Source: Cloeon dipterum
Taxonomy: Eukaryota; Arthropoda; Insecta; Ephemeroptera; Baetidae
DNA length: 64,000 nucleotides
Assembly: GCF_949628265.1 (NCBI RefSeq)
Contig: NC_088788.1
Span: 35,078,335 to 35,142,334 of the forward strand
Direction: 5' to 3'
The first letter of the stretch is position 1. Each line of letters opens with the position of its first letter. Position numbers and translations under genes: made by a program. The notes beneath the pieces are model-generated. The model made no database searches and had not been told where the DNA came from. It was given only the letters and a program-made list of their open reading frames with translations. Below, piece after piece: positions 23,707 through 47,867 of this stretch.

Positions 23707-25707
23707 CGCGGCGGCGGCCGTCGCACCGAACTGCAGTGATATTCGCTTTCGGCCCCGCAGCGGCTATTTTCGGCGGCCCCCCTCGTCCCGCTCGCCCACC
23801 GACCCAACGCGAGGCCAAAGAGCCCCTCAACCCCTTTGCGAAAACGCTCTCGCACTTGTTGGCAGTCGCCCGCGCGACAAACAAAAGCCTCCGATCCGCC
23901 GTTGTGCACATCTTTTCGCACACCGTTTCAAATCAGTTGCTTTTAATTAATTTCAGCAGAAAATCGAAATAATGAAAAATCATAGAATTATTAAGGGACA
24001 TTAAGTTTTGATAAAATAGTTATTTTGGCAGCTAATTTGATTGTATATTACTAGAAAATAAAATGAAATCTTCATTATATGATTTGAAATGAACGTTGTT
24101 GGCGTAAGTAATCAGATTTAACGCCCTCTTGTTGCACCACGGACGTTTTTTTTTAAATAGGACGGTGGTTTACCATTGGTATCGCGACTAAAGGGACCGA
24201 GACGCGATGAAATTAAATAGAAATTTAATAGAATTGAGTTCTCGCGGCAAACAACATAGGCAATAACATAAAGAACACTCAGTTCTAACAGAGTTAATAT
24301 TTAACTCGAAAATTTCACCCCCGGAGGCAGAGGGGATGGTTCTCAGTCCCCCGAATATGACCTCGAAAAGATAAAATTAAGTAATTTAAATTAAATTTGG
24401 GTCAAAGCCGCTCGAAATCTGCACAAAAATGGCATGCCACAAAACCTCGATTTCCAGGGAGCAAAAAATCCATGTATTTTCGACATTTGAATTAAATTAT
24501 CTCGAAAATAAGAGTAAACGTGTGTCACCATTATTTGAATTTTGTTTTTGCGAAGTTTATGGGGAACATTTTGGCTATTTTGGATTTTCGAAATTTCATA
24601 TAAGGCAAGCCAGGTATTTTTTTTAACAAATTTTTACTACATTTTGTTGACCAACTTGATTTGCATTAGTATTGAAAAATTTTCTCACCAATTTTCTTGA
24701 TCTACCTCAATCCAGGCCAAAGTTCTAATTCTCTGAATCCAAATCACCTGTTCAAAGAATCGCAAATGTTATGAAAGCCCTTTAATATTTTGACCCAATA
24801 TTTAAAGGTGACTAATATCTGGATAATCGTCCAGAAAATATTTCATTCAAATCTAAAAATGGTAGGAAATGAGAGGAAAATTACTATTCAACTTTTTTTA
24901 TTTGAGAGAGTCACAATACATATTGGGGTATAAAGCTAAAAAGGGAAGGAAATGTTTTGTTGAATTCTTAAATTTTTATCTGATTATGAACTGATTCAAA
25001 TTAAAAATACTTCAATTTCATTTTCATCTTTATTGTTCTGGAAATGAGGTCCAGAAAAAAATAGCGTGATTTACATTAGTTTATGCGACGTTTCTTGTCA
25101 ATTATATTATTTAAACAACCAACTAATTTTCTTCAGGTATTGGAACACAATAATATATATTCATTCTGAAAAGCTAACATGCAGCAACAGAAAACAGGAA
25201 ATACAGCTCCCTAGAATTTAACGTTTAAGTGAGCGAGTAACTGAAAAATCATGAATTTCTCACCAGCAGGAATGGAATGATCAATTCAGTTAATAGCTTC
25301 GTTTATTTGAGATTGCTTAAAATGCTCCGTACGCTTAAAGGCAGTAAACAGTTCCTATTGCAACGTTATTTTGAGTCCTGCTAATTTTAAGAGGGGTTGA
25401 AGCCGAAAATTGTATTTATTCTGTATCTTCAGGCAAAGGAATTTGTGCTTAAACCTTCTCTAAGTATTGTTGTAAAGCAAAAAAATTGTGTGCGAGAGAG
25501 TTTGTGTTTTATACAGAAGGGAAGGCAATAAGTTAAAGGCTTCGACTCCAGCTTCTAAACTCGTGTATCACAACTTTGAATGATTTGGTTTGCCACCAAA
25601 CAATTCCAAATGGCACAAACGCTGTTTCTTATGTGTGTCAATACCTTTTTATATTCGATGACCGAGTTTATCACAAAAGGTCAGTTTCTTAGTCGGTTTT
25701 AAAGCTC
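23707..25707. other. Aquaporin upstream region and NT5C2 3' region
   Basis: The first 220 bases are CpG-rich and probably the aquaporin promoter. The rest is AT-rich with no coding exon visible. A minus-strand AATAAA near 25299-25304 could end the NT5C2 transcript, leaving a 3' untranslated region of about 400 bases. Confidence 0.45.
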
Positions 25708-37617
<11,910 letters not shown>

Positions 37618-39246
37618 CTGCAACACAGCGCCCATACTGCGGTCAATCGAGCGTTCCAGACTCAAATTATCCAATTATTCCAATTGGTTTTCTAGACAGC
37701 CCTCTGTCTAGACCATTTGATTGTTTCACTTTCAGTTTGATTAGACGAAAGTGGCATAGGGTCTAACATAAGTAAAATTGATAGGTTTTCACTAGCATAG
37801 ATTGCGTGTCATAAAAACTTTGCTATTATATAGAGAGGGTTTACGGGACAACTTTGAGACCATCTGTTAATGGTTAATTCGTTAATTCGTAGTGAAATTT
37901 AAAAAATTAAGCGGTTTTTTAATCTCGATCGACGTAACAAAATATTTGTGGTCGTAAGTCAAGGTCAAAGGTCACTGCAGGTAATTTTAGCTACTAGTTA
38001 AAATTTTGGAAATGCGCGAGCTAAGGATTTTTTAAATGAGCTTAAAAATTGCGTGCGCTTGTGTGGAAATTTGAGACTGGTTTTTTTCGAGTAATTCCCC
38101 TCAATAAAGCTTGATAAACACGACTTATTCGTGTTTTGTAAGCTTCAAGACTAAGAATTGCCAGAACTAACGACCAATCGACTCTTCTAGACCTCCCCCT
38201 GAGCTCACCGAAATTTGATTTAAATTTACCAAGTTATTGAAATTGAAACCACGGAGATGTTGAACGGAAATTTGCGGCCAAAGATTCAAATTTATGGGTT
38301 TTGATTTAAAAGTAAAATTTGATCTACCAGAGTCTGATACTTATAGGAAGTTTAGTGACCCCAAGGTCAAAAATAGATATAGACTTTTGATTTGTGATGA
38401 ATCCTCTAGACTGAAACAATGTTAAACGGTTACTGGAGGGGACCAAATGCTGAGGATACAGAATTACATTTACTCGATTTGCATGCCTTTGCGGGCATTT
38501 GAACCCTGACATTTTTGTACAAATGTAGATTTTGTTTGTGGTGAACGGTGTGAAAAGTATCATATTTTAAAATGTTCAATAACAAGAATTAGTTTAAAGC
38601 GAAGCAGCAAAAAGAGTTGTAAAAATTGATTTGGACGATTGCATCGGCTTAGTGTTGCACGCATAATTGCGTTTAATAAATTATTCATCCGTTCACAATT
38701 TGTGGGGGTCACGTTTGCGCCTTTCATGAAACAATAAATTACCGATCAATAAAATTTTAACCCAGATAAATGAATATAAGTCAAATTTATGTTAGAAAAA
38801 TAATCTTTTGTTTATTCCAATGAATAAATTGTCGGTTGGTTTCAAACCACGAGCCTCGTGTTGGCTTGGTTTAATATCACACGACACAGCGATAGAAAAA
38901 GTTAATGAAGCACAAAAACAAATAGAAAAATAATATGTATAAAAAAACAGATGGTGCTGGAAAGGTCACCGCCAAGTGGAAAGCCGTTCAAATCACCCTG
39001 GCAACAATCTGCTGGAATCCTATCAATCAGCTGCTCCAACATGCGAGATTAAGAGCAGTGGAAAATCACGGAGTGATACATTCTAGCTTACCGGTGTTTA
39101 CGGGAAAATGTAACAAAAAGCTTTACAGAAATCTTTTTAAACATTTTAGCTTTACTTGAAATTTACTGTCTAAAAATTAGGAAAAATCTCAAATTTTCCT
39201 AAATAGTTGTTTAAATTTTAGAGAATTTTTTGCGTGCTAATCAAGC

Positions 39247-39718
39247 ACTGTCTCCCTACTGTAAAATCACGACTTATGTCACAATTTGGGTAAATTTTCC
39301 TTCAAATTCGCACACCTTTGGATAGATAGGGATCAAAATCAAGCGAAAATATCATTAATTTTTCAAGAAATTTGTCAAAATCTGAAATTTAAATGTTCCT
39401 TTTACTCTTGTTTCATTTCTTTAAGTACTGTATTAAAGTGGATCGGTACAGGGCGACAATTTAAAATTATGTGAATTATTGGATGCAATAAGCAGTTGAT
39501 GGACGAATTTGTTCTACAATTAGCAATAATAATAAAAAAAGGACCTTTTGCTTTAGAAAAATCAAATGTTTCAAATTTACTCCAAAATTTGCATCGTTTG
39601 ACCACATTTTGTTGGCAGATTTCGATTCCTCTCGTCGAGATCTGTCCAAGAGCGTATGCAACCTTTTAGGGAATCTCTTTGTTGTGAAATAAAATAAGAT
39701 TTCAAGTAGGGAGACAGT
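39247..39718 (+). mobile_element. 472-bp MITE with ACTGTCTCCCTACT terminal inverted repeats
   Basis: The left end ACTGTCTCCCTACT (39247-39260) is exactly matched by AGTAGGGAGACAGT at 39705-39718. There is no coding capacity. Its two halves match the partial copies at 1745, 4740, 13200, 14280, 27374 and 36395, so this copy defines the family. No clear target-site duplication is visible. Confidence 0.75.
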
Positions 39719-40421
39719 CCTCACCATTATCAATCCTATTTAATTGCTGTTAAGATTTATTTTAATATTTCGAGATTTATTCCGTCCTGGTCGCGGTAAA
39801 AATGCACAACTTTCCACAAAATTTCATTGTCGAATTGATTGTTTGCGTTTGGTTGTTGAAAGTTGCGCAATTTTGCCGCTACTATATATTCATTATCTTG
39901 AATCCAAGAAGCTCAATGATTCTGGTACCGTCCAAAATCGAAATCAATATTCAATAATGTTTTATCTAGTGAATTAAAAAGTAAACTAATATTTTTTATA
40001 AATCTTTATTCGGAATGAAGTGTGAGTCAAGCGTGGAGTAGCAAAGCGGATATTTTAATAATGCGCAGAACGGATCTGGCAAGCATCAGAAAATAAGTGG
40101 AGAGAATGGTGTCGTCTGTCGAGTGTTTGAGTGCTCGAGTGGGCCCAATTAAAACTAAAAAAGGCTGAATAGGGTTCGAACAATTATGCCGCGGCATTCC
40201 GACTCAAAGTAGACGCACAAAAGCTGAATATCGATCGTCTGCATTGTTCGACAGCGTGTTGCATTCAAAGAAAAATACCGCAATACCAAATATTTATGGA
40301 TTTAAGGGGAGAAAAAGCAGCTAACTCCCATCGACAGCTGTGCGGTAACAAGGGAATCTGTAGCGGCATCACAATAAAAAATCTCTGCACCTTAACCCCT
40401 CACTCACAATCAGTCACTCAC

Positions 40422-40560
40422 CTAATTAACTAGGGTGTCAACCGTTGGTCAAGCTCTGTCGATGACTCGAATCCCAGTGAGAGATCTGAAGACACTCGCT
40501 CGGCGCCTCTGCAGCTGGACTAGATACAATTTAGTCTTCGAGTCTCAACGAAGACAACAC
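40422..40560 (-). other. Probable non-coding first exon of the NT5C2-type gene
   Basis: A consensus donor AG|GTGAGT on the minus strand ends at 40422, after a GC-richer stretch with promoter-like composition. The acceptor TGTTGCAG just before 37617 sits seven bases upstream of the main NT5C2 start codon and would receive it. The 5' limit is a guess. Confidence 0.4.
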
Positions 40561-41787
40561 GACGATCGCGCAGACTAGAAAAGTTTGTGATTGAAAATAG
40601 CGCAGGACGCAAGTACTGCGAATTCCGAGCACCAACACAAGGTGGCACCACTGCCGGTATAGCTGCACCAAAAGCATTATCGTCATTATTCGCAATAAAT
40701 TCGCACACGCCAATAATACGTTAAAAATATAAAAACTGTTTTTTTTTTCAAAATTTACCAATCTCAATATGATATGGCAAAATGATGTATGTATGTTTAT
40801 CTAATAAAACTTCAATAAATTTATATCAAAATAGCCAAAATAGTTATTGTGGAGCATAGCACGTTTCCCAGTTTTCCCACGCAAATGTAGCAGAATATAA
40901 AAGGCATTTTTTCATTTTCATTCAACAATAACAGTAATGATTATTAGAGGGTGGCCGCTATATAAATGATGTTTTATTACTTTTATTATGACTAAGCATT
41001 TTCACGCATAAAATTTCAAAACATTATAACTGCGCATTCAGAAATCGATAATTTAAGCGGGATTCTAGCTAAAGTCTCGCAGTCAGAAACAAAAGTCTCA
41101 AATTCTAAAATTTTCCTGCGTTTGCTGCGCGTTGAGACAGCTAACAAATAAGTGCACGCCTTCTTTTATGAGTTTTCAGTGCTCAATCAACTTAACATTT
41201 TCTTGAGCTATGCGACAACATGCCAATTGTTGAATTTTCCCGAGAAACACTGATTGTCTCTTTTCAAAATTCGTGAGATACGCTATACGCTCTATTCCGC
41301 AAGAATGCAGTATAGCCGTTGTTTTGTTTTATCACAATCACAATAACAATACAATTAATTCCTCGACGCACCGAACACGCATAGCTTTTTCCTTGCCGAT
41401 CATTGGATCATTTCGCGCCGCTGGAAGAGACGAAGGAAAGCTACGATTTTCCACCGATAGATGTCCTTCCTCCTCTTCACTCATTCCCCTTGGTCTGGTC
41501 ATCTGTTCTTGTTAAAGTTTCGAACACCGAGACCTGACCGAGACCGAGAATCTATTTTGATTAATTCTTTCGGCGTTTCTTAAACAAAATTTAGATCTGG
41601 AGAGAAACTCCGATCTCAGGTGTGTAATAATTTTTGGAGTTCTTGTTTAGAATCTTAACCGGCGGAGATTTTATCCATATACATGTATTAAGATCTACAT
41701 TCAGCGCAAATTTTTCTTGAATCACAATTCGCAGGTAGAGGTAGTTCATTCAAGTTTGAAGTTGTTAGGAAAGAGAAAGACCCTCCA

Positions 41788-42735
41788 ATGAATAATGGTG
41801 ACAAAATTATCTCCTAAATATCAAGCACATCTTATAGAATTTTATATATTTTTAAAGGTGATGATGGCTTTACTCTTGTAACACGGAAGACTCGTTCCCA
41901 GAAAAAGGTCCGACTGCCTCTAGCCTCTAATTCTTCGGACAAGAAAAACCTTGTGATCGCCGAGGTTTCACGGGATTTAGCTATCAAGTGAGCTACAAAA
42001 AGTGGAATCTCTTAAGAATATTTTGTTATTTTATCGAGCTAGAAGACAATTTAATTATTTTAAAATTGCTTCTCCAGGCAGGTGCAAAAGTCTCGCTCAG
42101 AGATAGAGGCTAGTGAGTTCTTCAAGCAGGCGTTGTGCTCGCTGCAGGAAGGTCTCGAGTCGATCAAAAACGGCAGCGTCAAACATTTCCTCTGCTACGG
42201 CCTAGGCTGCTTCTCCAGCTGTCCAATAGCCAGGCATCAGCTGGGCTTTCTGCTGGCCCTGAAGGGGCATCTGGCGCCCCTGAGTGTGCTCCTCTACGAC
42301 CCTCTGTTCACGCCGCTCGAACGCAGTCTGCTAATTGACGAGTTTGGCCTCTCGCTGATCGACACGAACGAAGAGGGCAAGCGTTCGGTGTCCAAGGAAG
42401 GCTGCACTCTGGTGTTCGCCCCGCACTGTCCCAAGCAGCTGACCAACAACCTTCTCTGGGCCAACTGGCACCCTGAACTGCTCGGCCGTTGTCTGCTTCT
42501 GGCCAACAGTTTTAACTCCGTGGCGAACAACCCTGCCAGCCAACCTGAGACGGCAGAGTACCTCTTGCGCATTCACGAACACACCTGCGAGGTCGGCCTC
42601 AAGAATTCGTTTCGCCTCTACGACGTGTTCAACGACCTTGCTTTTCACTCATTCGACACTGAAAAGGTCACAATTTCTGAAAGAGATTCCACTTTCCCTA
42701 AACATGATTCTGCTCAAATTTTTGACGGGTTTTAA
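41788..42735 (+). CDS. SRR1-like protein (SRRD family), 3 exons, 265 aa
   Basis: The exons are 41788-41797 (ten bases), 41858-41987 and 42078-42735; phases close to 265 codons plus stop. The start is MNNGDDGFTLVTRKTR, like the family's short N-terminal signature. The SRR1 core is clear: FLCYGLGCFSSCPIARHQLG, LLYDPLFTPLERSLL, NEEGKRSVSKEGCTLVFAPHC, NNLLWANW and YDVFNDLAFHSF. SRR1 proteins affect circadian light input in plants and heme or circadian gene regulation in animals; the biochemical activity is not firmly known. The tiny first exon with a 60-bp intron is inferred from phase and splice sites. Confidence 0.85.
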
Positions 42736-43641
42736 ACATTTAGTTGATTTAAGACAGTTTATACATGCATCACCAATAGATGGCGCCAGCGGTTACTCTC
42801 ATCGTCAAATCCAAAAATGTGCGAATTAGGGACTTTACCGGAAAGTTTTAAAAGAAATTGGGCTTTGAAAATAAGACGATTTTTTTTCGGGAACTAGTCG
42901 ACTATTTTTTCCTTATATTATATATGTGGTACAAAATATAAGATTTTTGACGGTTTACGATCCGATTTAGACGGTTTTTGAGACGTACTTTTTGCCCAAT
43001 ACCAGTTGTTTAAGCCCGTGGTGCTCAAAGCCACCAACAGATGGCGCCACCAGATTTTTCCGATGTTCTTGCCATAGAGCTTTAATAAATATAATTTTCT
43101 TGACGAGCAGGGATGCTCCTAACGCTCAAAAATAAAAACTTACGATTTGAAGTAGGAATTGTTGAGCTAATTTATTGTCATCTGCTGGGAGCGACTCAAG
43201 TCGTGCTCATTGGATGGTCACGCAACGACTGGAAGCTTACAAAAAATTTCACAACCTTAAAAATGACTCATTAAACGATTTTTCTTGTCAGAGCTAAAGA
43301 TATCATCACAGCTGAATGAAAACTGACATTACAATTTGATTTTGAATATTTCCTAATCAGGATTTTCAACCATCGGAGCTCCAAAACTCTAAAACTTCGT
43401 CAAATTAAAATTTTCTGTGGTGATAACTTTCAACTCGATTTCAATAGTATCGCCAAAAGCTAAAACGTTTCATTTAAAGATTTTTTGGAACTAAACTATC
43501 CCTCCACTAATTAGTCTTAAACAGTCAAAGATGGACGGATGGAGTAACAACATCGTGTTTCATTACAGATCAGCCAAGATTTTTGGGTAAACCACCCTGA
43601 ACCTATCTACCCTGAGGACGATACAGGCCAAGTGATCAGGA
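42736..43641. other. Spacer between SRR1-like and FMC1 with two GATGGCGCC motifs
   Basis: No exon was found except a possible FMC1 leader near 43570-43641. AGATGGCGCC occurs at 42778-42787 and 43039-43048, both in a CAA(T/C)AGATGGCGCCA context, resembling the insect CTCF core site. Confidence 0.4.
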
Positions 43642-44009
43642 ATGGCCAACAATCTTAGAAACCTGAGGCGGCTGCTGTCCGAAATTCGTCTGTCCTCTAC
43701 GGAAAAAAATGTCAAAGACTCCCTTCTGGTGCAGCACATAATGCAGCTCTACAGGCAAAATCAAGTGAGTATAACCAACCTAATAAATAGTCCTCCCTAA
43801 AAATCTTTCTATAATGGAATCAGGTGACTGATGAGCAGCTGTGTCGGGCGCAGTCCGAGTTGGCTCACCTGTCAGAAACGTACTCGTGCTACCTGTCGAG
43901 TCTTCGCCGCTACTCTGCTATCAAGGACGCCTACCAAGGCAAGGGCGAGCGCACCGTGCGGCAAACGGCAGACATGGTCGGCTTCAAGCTGCCCCACGAC
44001 CCCAAATGA
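43642..44009 (+). CDS. FMC1 homologue (ATP synthase assembly factor), 2 exons, 102 aa
   Basis: The exons are 43642-43764 and 43824-44009, joined in phase 0, giving 102 residues, close to the human FMC1 of 113. Matches to the family are LRRLLSEIRL at the start, TDEQLCRAQSELAHLSETYS, LSSLRRYSAI, and YQGKGERTVRQTADMVGFKLP at the end. FMC1 is a LYR-fold mitochondrial protein needed for F1 ATPase assembly. The exon carrying its stop codon also carries the start of POMK: FMC1 ends TGA at 44007-44009 and POMK begins ATG at 44006. There is no polyadenylation signal between them, so both frames should be on one mRNA. Confidence 0.88.
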
Positions 44010-45586
44010 ACTCGCTTAATCGGATTCGTGCCATGCTCAGTCCGCTAGTGTTGCTTGCCGCGCTCGCCACGGTCGGCGGCGGCCCTGAGGAGGCCACGGG
44101 CCTCCGCCGCTGCCCCCGTGGCCACTACAAGCTAGCTGACATGGCCGAGTGCGCGCCCATGCTCACCTGCCCTCAACTTGGCAGCCTCCAGGTGCGCCGA
44201 TCTAGATGCATTGTATAGATTTTATCTGTGTATAAATGAAGCTCATTTCCTTCACTCGTTATTTTTCTTTTATTTGAAAATTCTCAATTGCCTTGATTTT
44301 TAAATTTAAGGTTTGAAATACTTTTGTCGTGATCTTGTTAGCTAGAGGGGTTGCCCTAAATCCTATGTCGCACCCTTAAATAGTGTGCCAAAATTCCTTA
44401 AATTGCTTTTAAGATTGTGGGTTTTCAGAGAATAATATCTTACGCCTAGATGAATAAATCTATTAGAAAACTTTTCCATATTTCACGCAGAACACAAAAA
44501 TTAAGTTGAATTAAAAAATTATATTTAGCATTTAATTTTAAAAAAAATCTAAAATAGACAAAATGTTGCCCACACAGAGACATAGACATTTATCATAAAC
44601 TGGTGTTTTCCTTCTGACAAAATAAATCATAAAGTGGCAGTGCTCGCCTTTGGAGCCGATATAAAAAAAATTAAACGGCAACCTGGGAAATTTTCAGCTT
44701 GTTTCCTCATTTTCCGTACAGCTTAATCCTCTATGGTCTCAGGTCGGCAAGTTGATCGGCGTAGGGGGAGTGAAGGCGGTGTACAACGCCACCTGGCGCG
44801 ACCAGACAGTCGCCCTGTCCATCCTGAACAACCGGCGCTTTGCCGAAGACTTCGCCTACGGCCAGCAAATGCAACTTCTCTACTCTGGTCTGCCGAACTT
44901 CATTCAGGTGGTTGGTTTCTGCGAGAAGCCGGCGCTCACGCTTACTGAGTACCACCCCCTCGGCAGCCTGGCCAATCTCTCCGCCATCGTGGCCAATTAC
45001 AACCTGGAGGATGACGTCCGGTTCAGGTTGCGCCTCTGCCGCGGCTGGGCGGACATCCTCAGGATACTGCATGGAGAAGGACCTATTAAGGTGAATCTTT
45101 AAAATTGCTCGAGGAATAATTTTTTTAATTTCTAATCTCGATTATTTTATTTAGGAAACAAGAGTCATGTGCGATTCCAACTCGATTTCAAAACTGCTGA
45201 GTCAAGTGCTACTGGAGGCAGTGACCCTGGAGCCAGTGCTGAACGACGTGGACGCCCTGCCAGTGGTGGGCCCAGGAGGAGTGATATGCGGCAATGGAGG
45301 GCCCCTCGAAGGGGACCTGGTCGCTCCGGAGCAGCGGTGGCCCTTCCCTGACCTGCCTTATGACGCTGCCCTCATGCCCGGCTACTCTGAGAAGGCGGAC
45401 ATTTGGAAGGCGGGCGTGGTGTGTGAGCACCTGCTCAATGTGACCGGTGGCGCGTGGGCTCGCTACAGACTCTTCCGGCTGCACCGCCGCTGCCGCCACG
45501 AGGTGCCTGCCCTTCGGCCCTGCGCCGCTGAACTGCACGCAGAGTACTCCAACGCCCTAGCCGAATTAACCAGAGATGAACTCTAG
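44006..45586 (+). CDS. Protein O-mannose kinase (POMK), 3 exons, 321 aa
   Basis: The exons are 44006-44191, 44743-45090 and 45155-45586, all phase 0, closing to 321 codons plus stop. It is a type II membrane protein: short N-terminus, then a hydrophobic segment at about 10-24, then the kinase-like domain. Landmarks are CPRGHYKLADMAEC, then GVGGVKAVYNATW (glycine-rich loop), VALSILNN, LTEYHPLGSLANLS, TRVMCDSNS (catalytic loop), LNDVDALP (metal site), GDLVAPEQRWPF and EKADIWKAG. POMK phosphorylates the mannose of the dystroglycan core M3 glycan in the ER. The start codon overlaps the FMC1 stop (ATGA), implying translation by reinitiation from a shared transcript, unless an internal promoter or an unseen upstream exon is used. 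Confidence 0.9.
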
Positions 45587-46446
45587 CATATTATTATTCC
45601 TTGAGCCAGTTGTAATTGTAAAGGGCTGATATTAGCATGTAGGAAAATTGTTCGATATTCCAAAATGAATAGAAACTAAAAATTTCTTCCACGATCTTTC
45701 AGTTTTTCTATTAAAATTAATCAAATGTCCTCAAGCGATGATTGACAGTCGAGAATCCCAATGTTTCCTGGTCGCTTAAATCACTTTTGACACCTTGAAG
45801 AATTATCAAGGGAGCTCTGTCGAAATTCTAGAGATGATTTGTACCCGCTTGTTGATTTAATTGATTGATAATACTTTTGTCCTGATAATCATAAAAATAT
45901 AGCTTTCTCTAGTATAATTAATACACGACATTAAAAAAATTAAGAAGTAAAATTCAATTTCAAATAAATTATCAAAACCGGAAAATCAAACAGAATATTT
46001 GCCATGTTGCAATAACAAAATTAAAACGCTCTTTCTTACTAAACGAGGGCTGGGCGCGCTTTATCGGCTTAAAAATATTGTTTCGCAACGAGATAACTAA
46101 CTCATCCGCCTGCTGCAACAGTTTTATGGCGAATGACATCAATCGGAAAGAGATAGGCTCTCATTTTTCCTCAAATTCTTTCAAAACTTGTCAGTTGTTG
46201 TCTTATCAAAAATTAGGTGCGTATTCAAAAAACTGACTCCTCAAATCAGGCAGCTTCCTTTCTCTTTTAACCTCGATTGAATGCGCGTATTCCGGCGACT
46301 CAAGTCGATGTTTGTCGAAGCACAATACAGCGAGCACCACGAGGTCTCGAGCAGCGTTGAGACCACCAGACCGAGACTCTCGGCCGGTAAGTCAACAAAA
46401 GCGGGAAAGCTGAAAGCTCATTACTACATATTTTTGTAAAAAAGCG
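45587..46446. other. Spacer with possible leader exon of the coiled-coil gene
   Basis: It is AT-rich. A GC-richer patch near 46265-46385 ends with a consensus donor CCG|GTAAGT at 46386, about 60 bases upstream of the next start codon, and may be its non-coding first exon. Nothing else is visible. Confidence 0.4.
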
Positions 46447-47673
46447 ATGGAATCGAGAAAAGCTCTGGTTGAGGAAGGACTGCGATTCTGCGACCACGTC
46501 AAGGACACGCTCAAGAAACTCGACGATGACCTGTAAGCGCGCGCTGCTTGACTAAATATCCTCGACCTGCTTATCTGCTGGGTATATTTTTTTGCAGGGA
46601 AGGTGCACTAATTTTGGTTTATGAAAAGGAGGAGCACATCAAAGTGCTCATGATCCAGGTATTATCCAATTTTGTTGAGCAGGGCTGTGAAATATAAGAT
46701 TTTTTAGCTTCCAATAATCGTTGCGCGACAATTAAATGAGCACTAATCATGCTAAGCTATTTAAACCTTTAATTTTGCCACCAAAATCATCTTAAAAACC
46801 AAGGCAAATAGCAGTTTTTTCCGAAATTTTTCGCGTTGTCATGACGTGATTGCCCCTATACACGTTCGCTCAACGATTATCTTATCTTCTTTAATCAAAT
46901 TTCAGACACACTAGAATAAACCAACATTATTTTATAAATTGACGTAATTGAAAACTGACTTTCATTCTGTTTTCAATAGAAAAATTCAACCAAAGTGATT
47001 AAGTGCAATTGACTAAATTAATTATTCTTTATAATTTTTCTTCTTGTTAATTATTTCCTCATTTGACTTATAACAAAAACAGACTGTTTTGCAGTTAAAA
47101 TATTTTTCTACTCTTTAAGCTTTGCCTAATACAAGTGTAGGTTTTGAACTATGACATTTTATCTCTGAAAGTGTGCATTTTCAACGCAAAAACAGGAAAA
47201 CACCAAAAACACATCACGTATAATTTCCTATATATATGTAGATAACCGAGTTTGAGGAAAAGCTGAGCGAGAAGTCATCAAAGTATGAAGAGCTGAAGGA
47301 CGAATATGAAAACTTCAAATCAGAATGTGAGCAGAAGATGGACGATCTGAAGGACAAACTGAAGGATTTAGATGATTTGCGCGAAAAATTGGACGACGCC
47401 AAGTCGAGGGCTGACGAGGCAGACAGTCTCAAGGACAAAGTGTCCGAGCTGGAGGAGAAACTTTCAGAGGCAGACAATTCCAGCAAGAACATTATTGATG
47501 AACTCAATAAAAAGCTAGAAGAAAAAGAGGCTGAGAATGGTTATTTCCTGCAGTGGATTTATGCGCATTATTGAAAAATGTATTTTGCAGACGAGCTGAG
47601 AAAAAAATTGGAGGCGCTCATGGCTTCAAAGAAAGATGACGGCTCAAGCAGTTCCTCTTCAGATGAGGAATAG
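46447..47673 (+). CDS. Small acidic coiled-coil protein, 4 exons, 175 aa
   Basis: The exons are 46447-46532, 46598-46658, 47242-47539 and 47591-47673; phases close to 175 codons plus stop. Residues about 45-150 are a continuous heptad-patterned coiled coil rich in E, K, D and L, with repeats such as DDLKDKLKDLDDLREKLDD. The last residues are a serine and acidic tail (DDGSSSSSSDEE), a typical CK2 target. No enzymatic or binding domain is seen and I do not recognise the family. It is convergent with the helix-loop-helix gene 194 bp downstream. Confidence 0.7.
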
Positions 47674-47867
47674 AAACGTCTCAATAAGGATCAATTATTT
47701 TAACAATCCTATATGTGTTGACTAGTCACGTGTTGGCAAATGAACTTTTCAATTAAAGAGCTTTAGCGGAGCATAATAGAAAAATGCCTTTTTCAGTTTG
47801 GTGCACCTGCTGGAAATCAACATATGAACGAAAAATCTTTGCAATTCTGAGCAATTTTCAAATAATT

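Larger units (their letters stand above)
37618..41787. other. NT5C2 upstream region and spacer before the SRR1-like gene
   Basis: The interval is AT-rich and holds one complete MITE (39247-39718) and a probable non-coding first exon of NT5C2 (about 40422-40560). No other exon could be supported. Confidence 0.45.
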
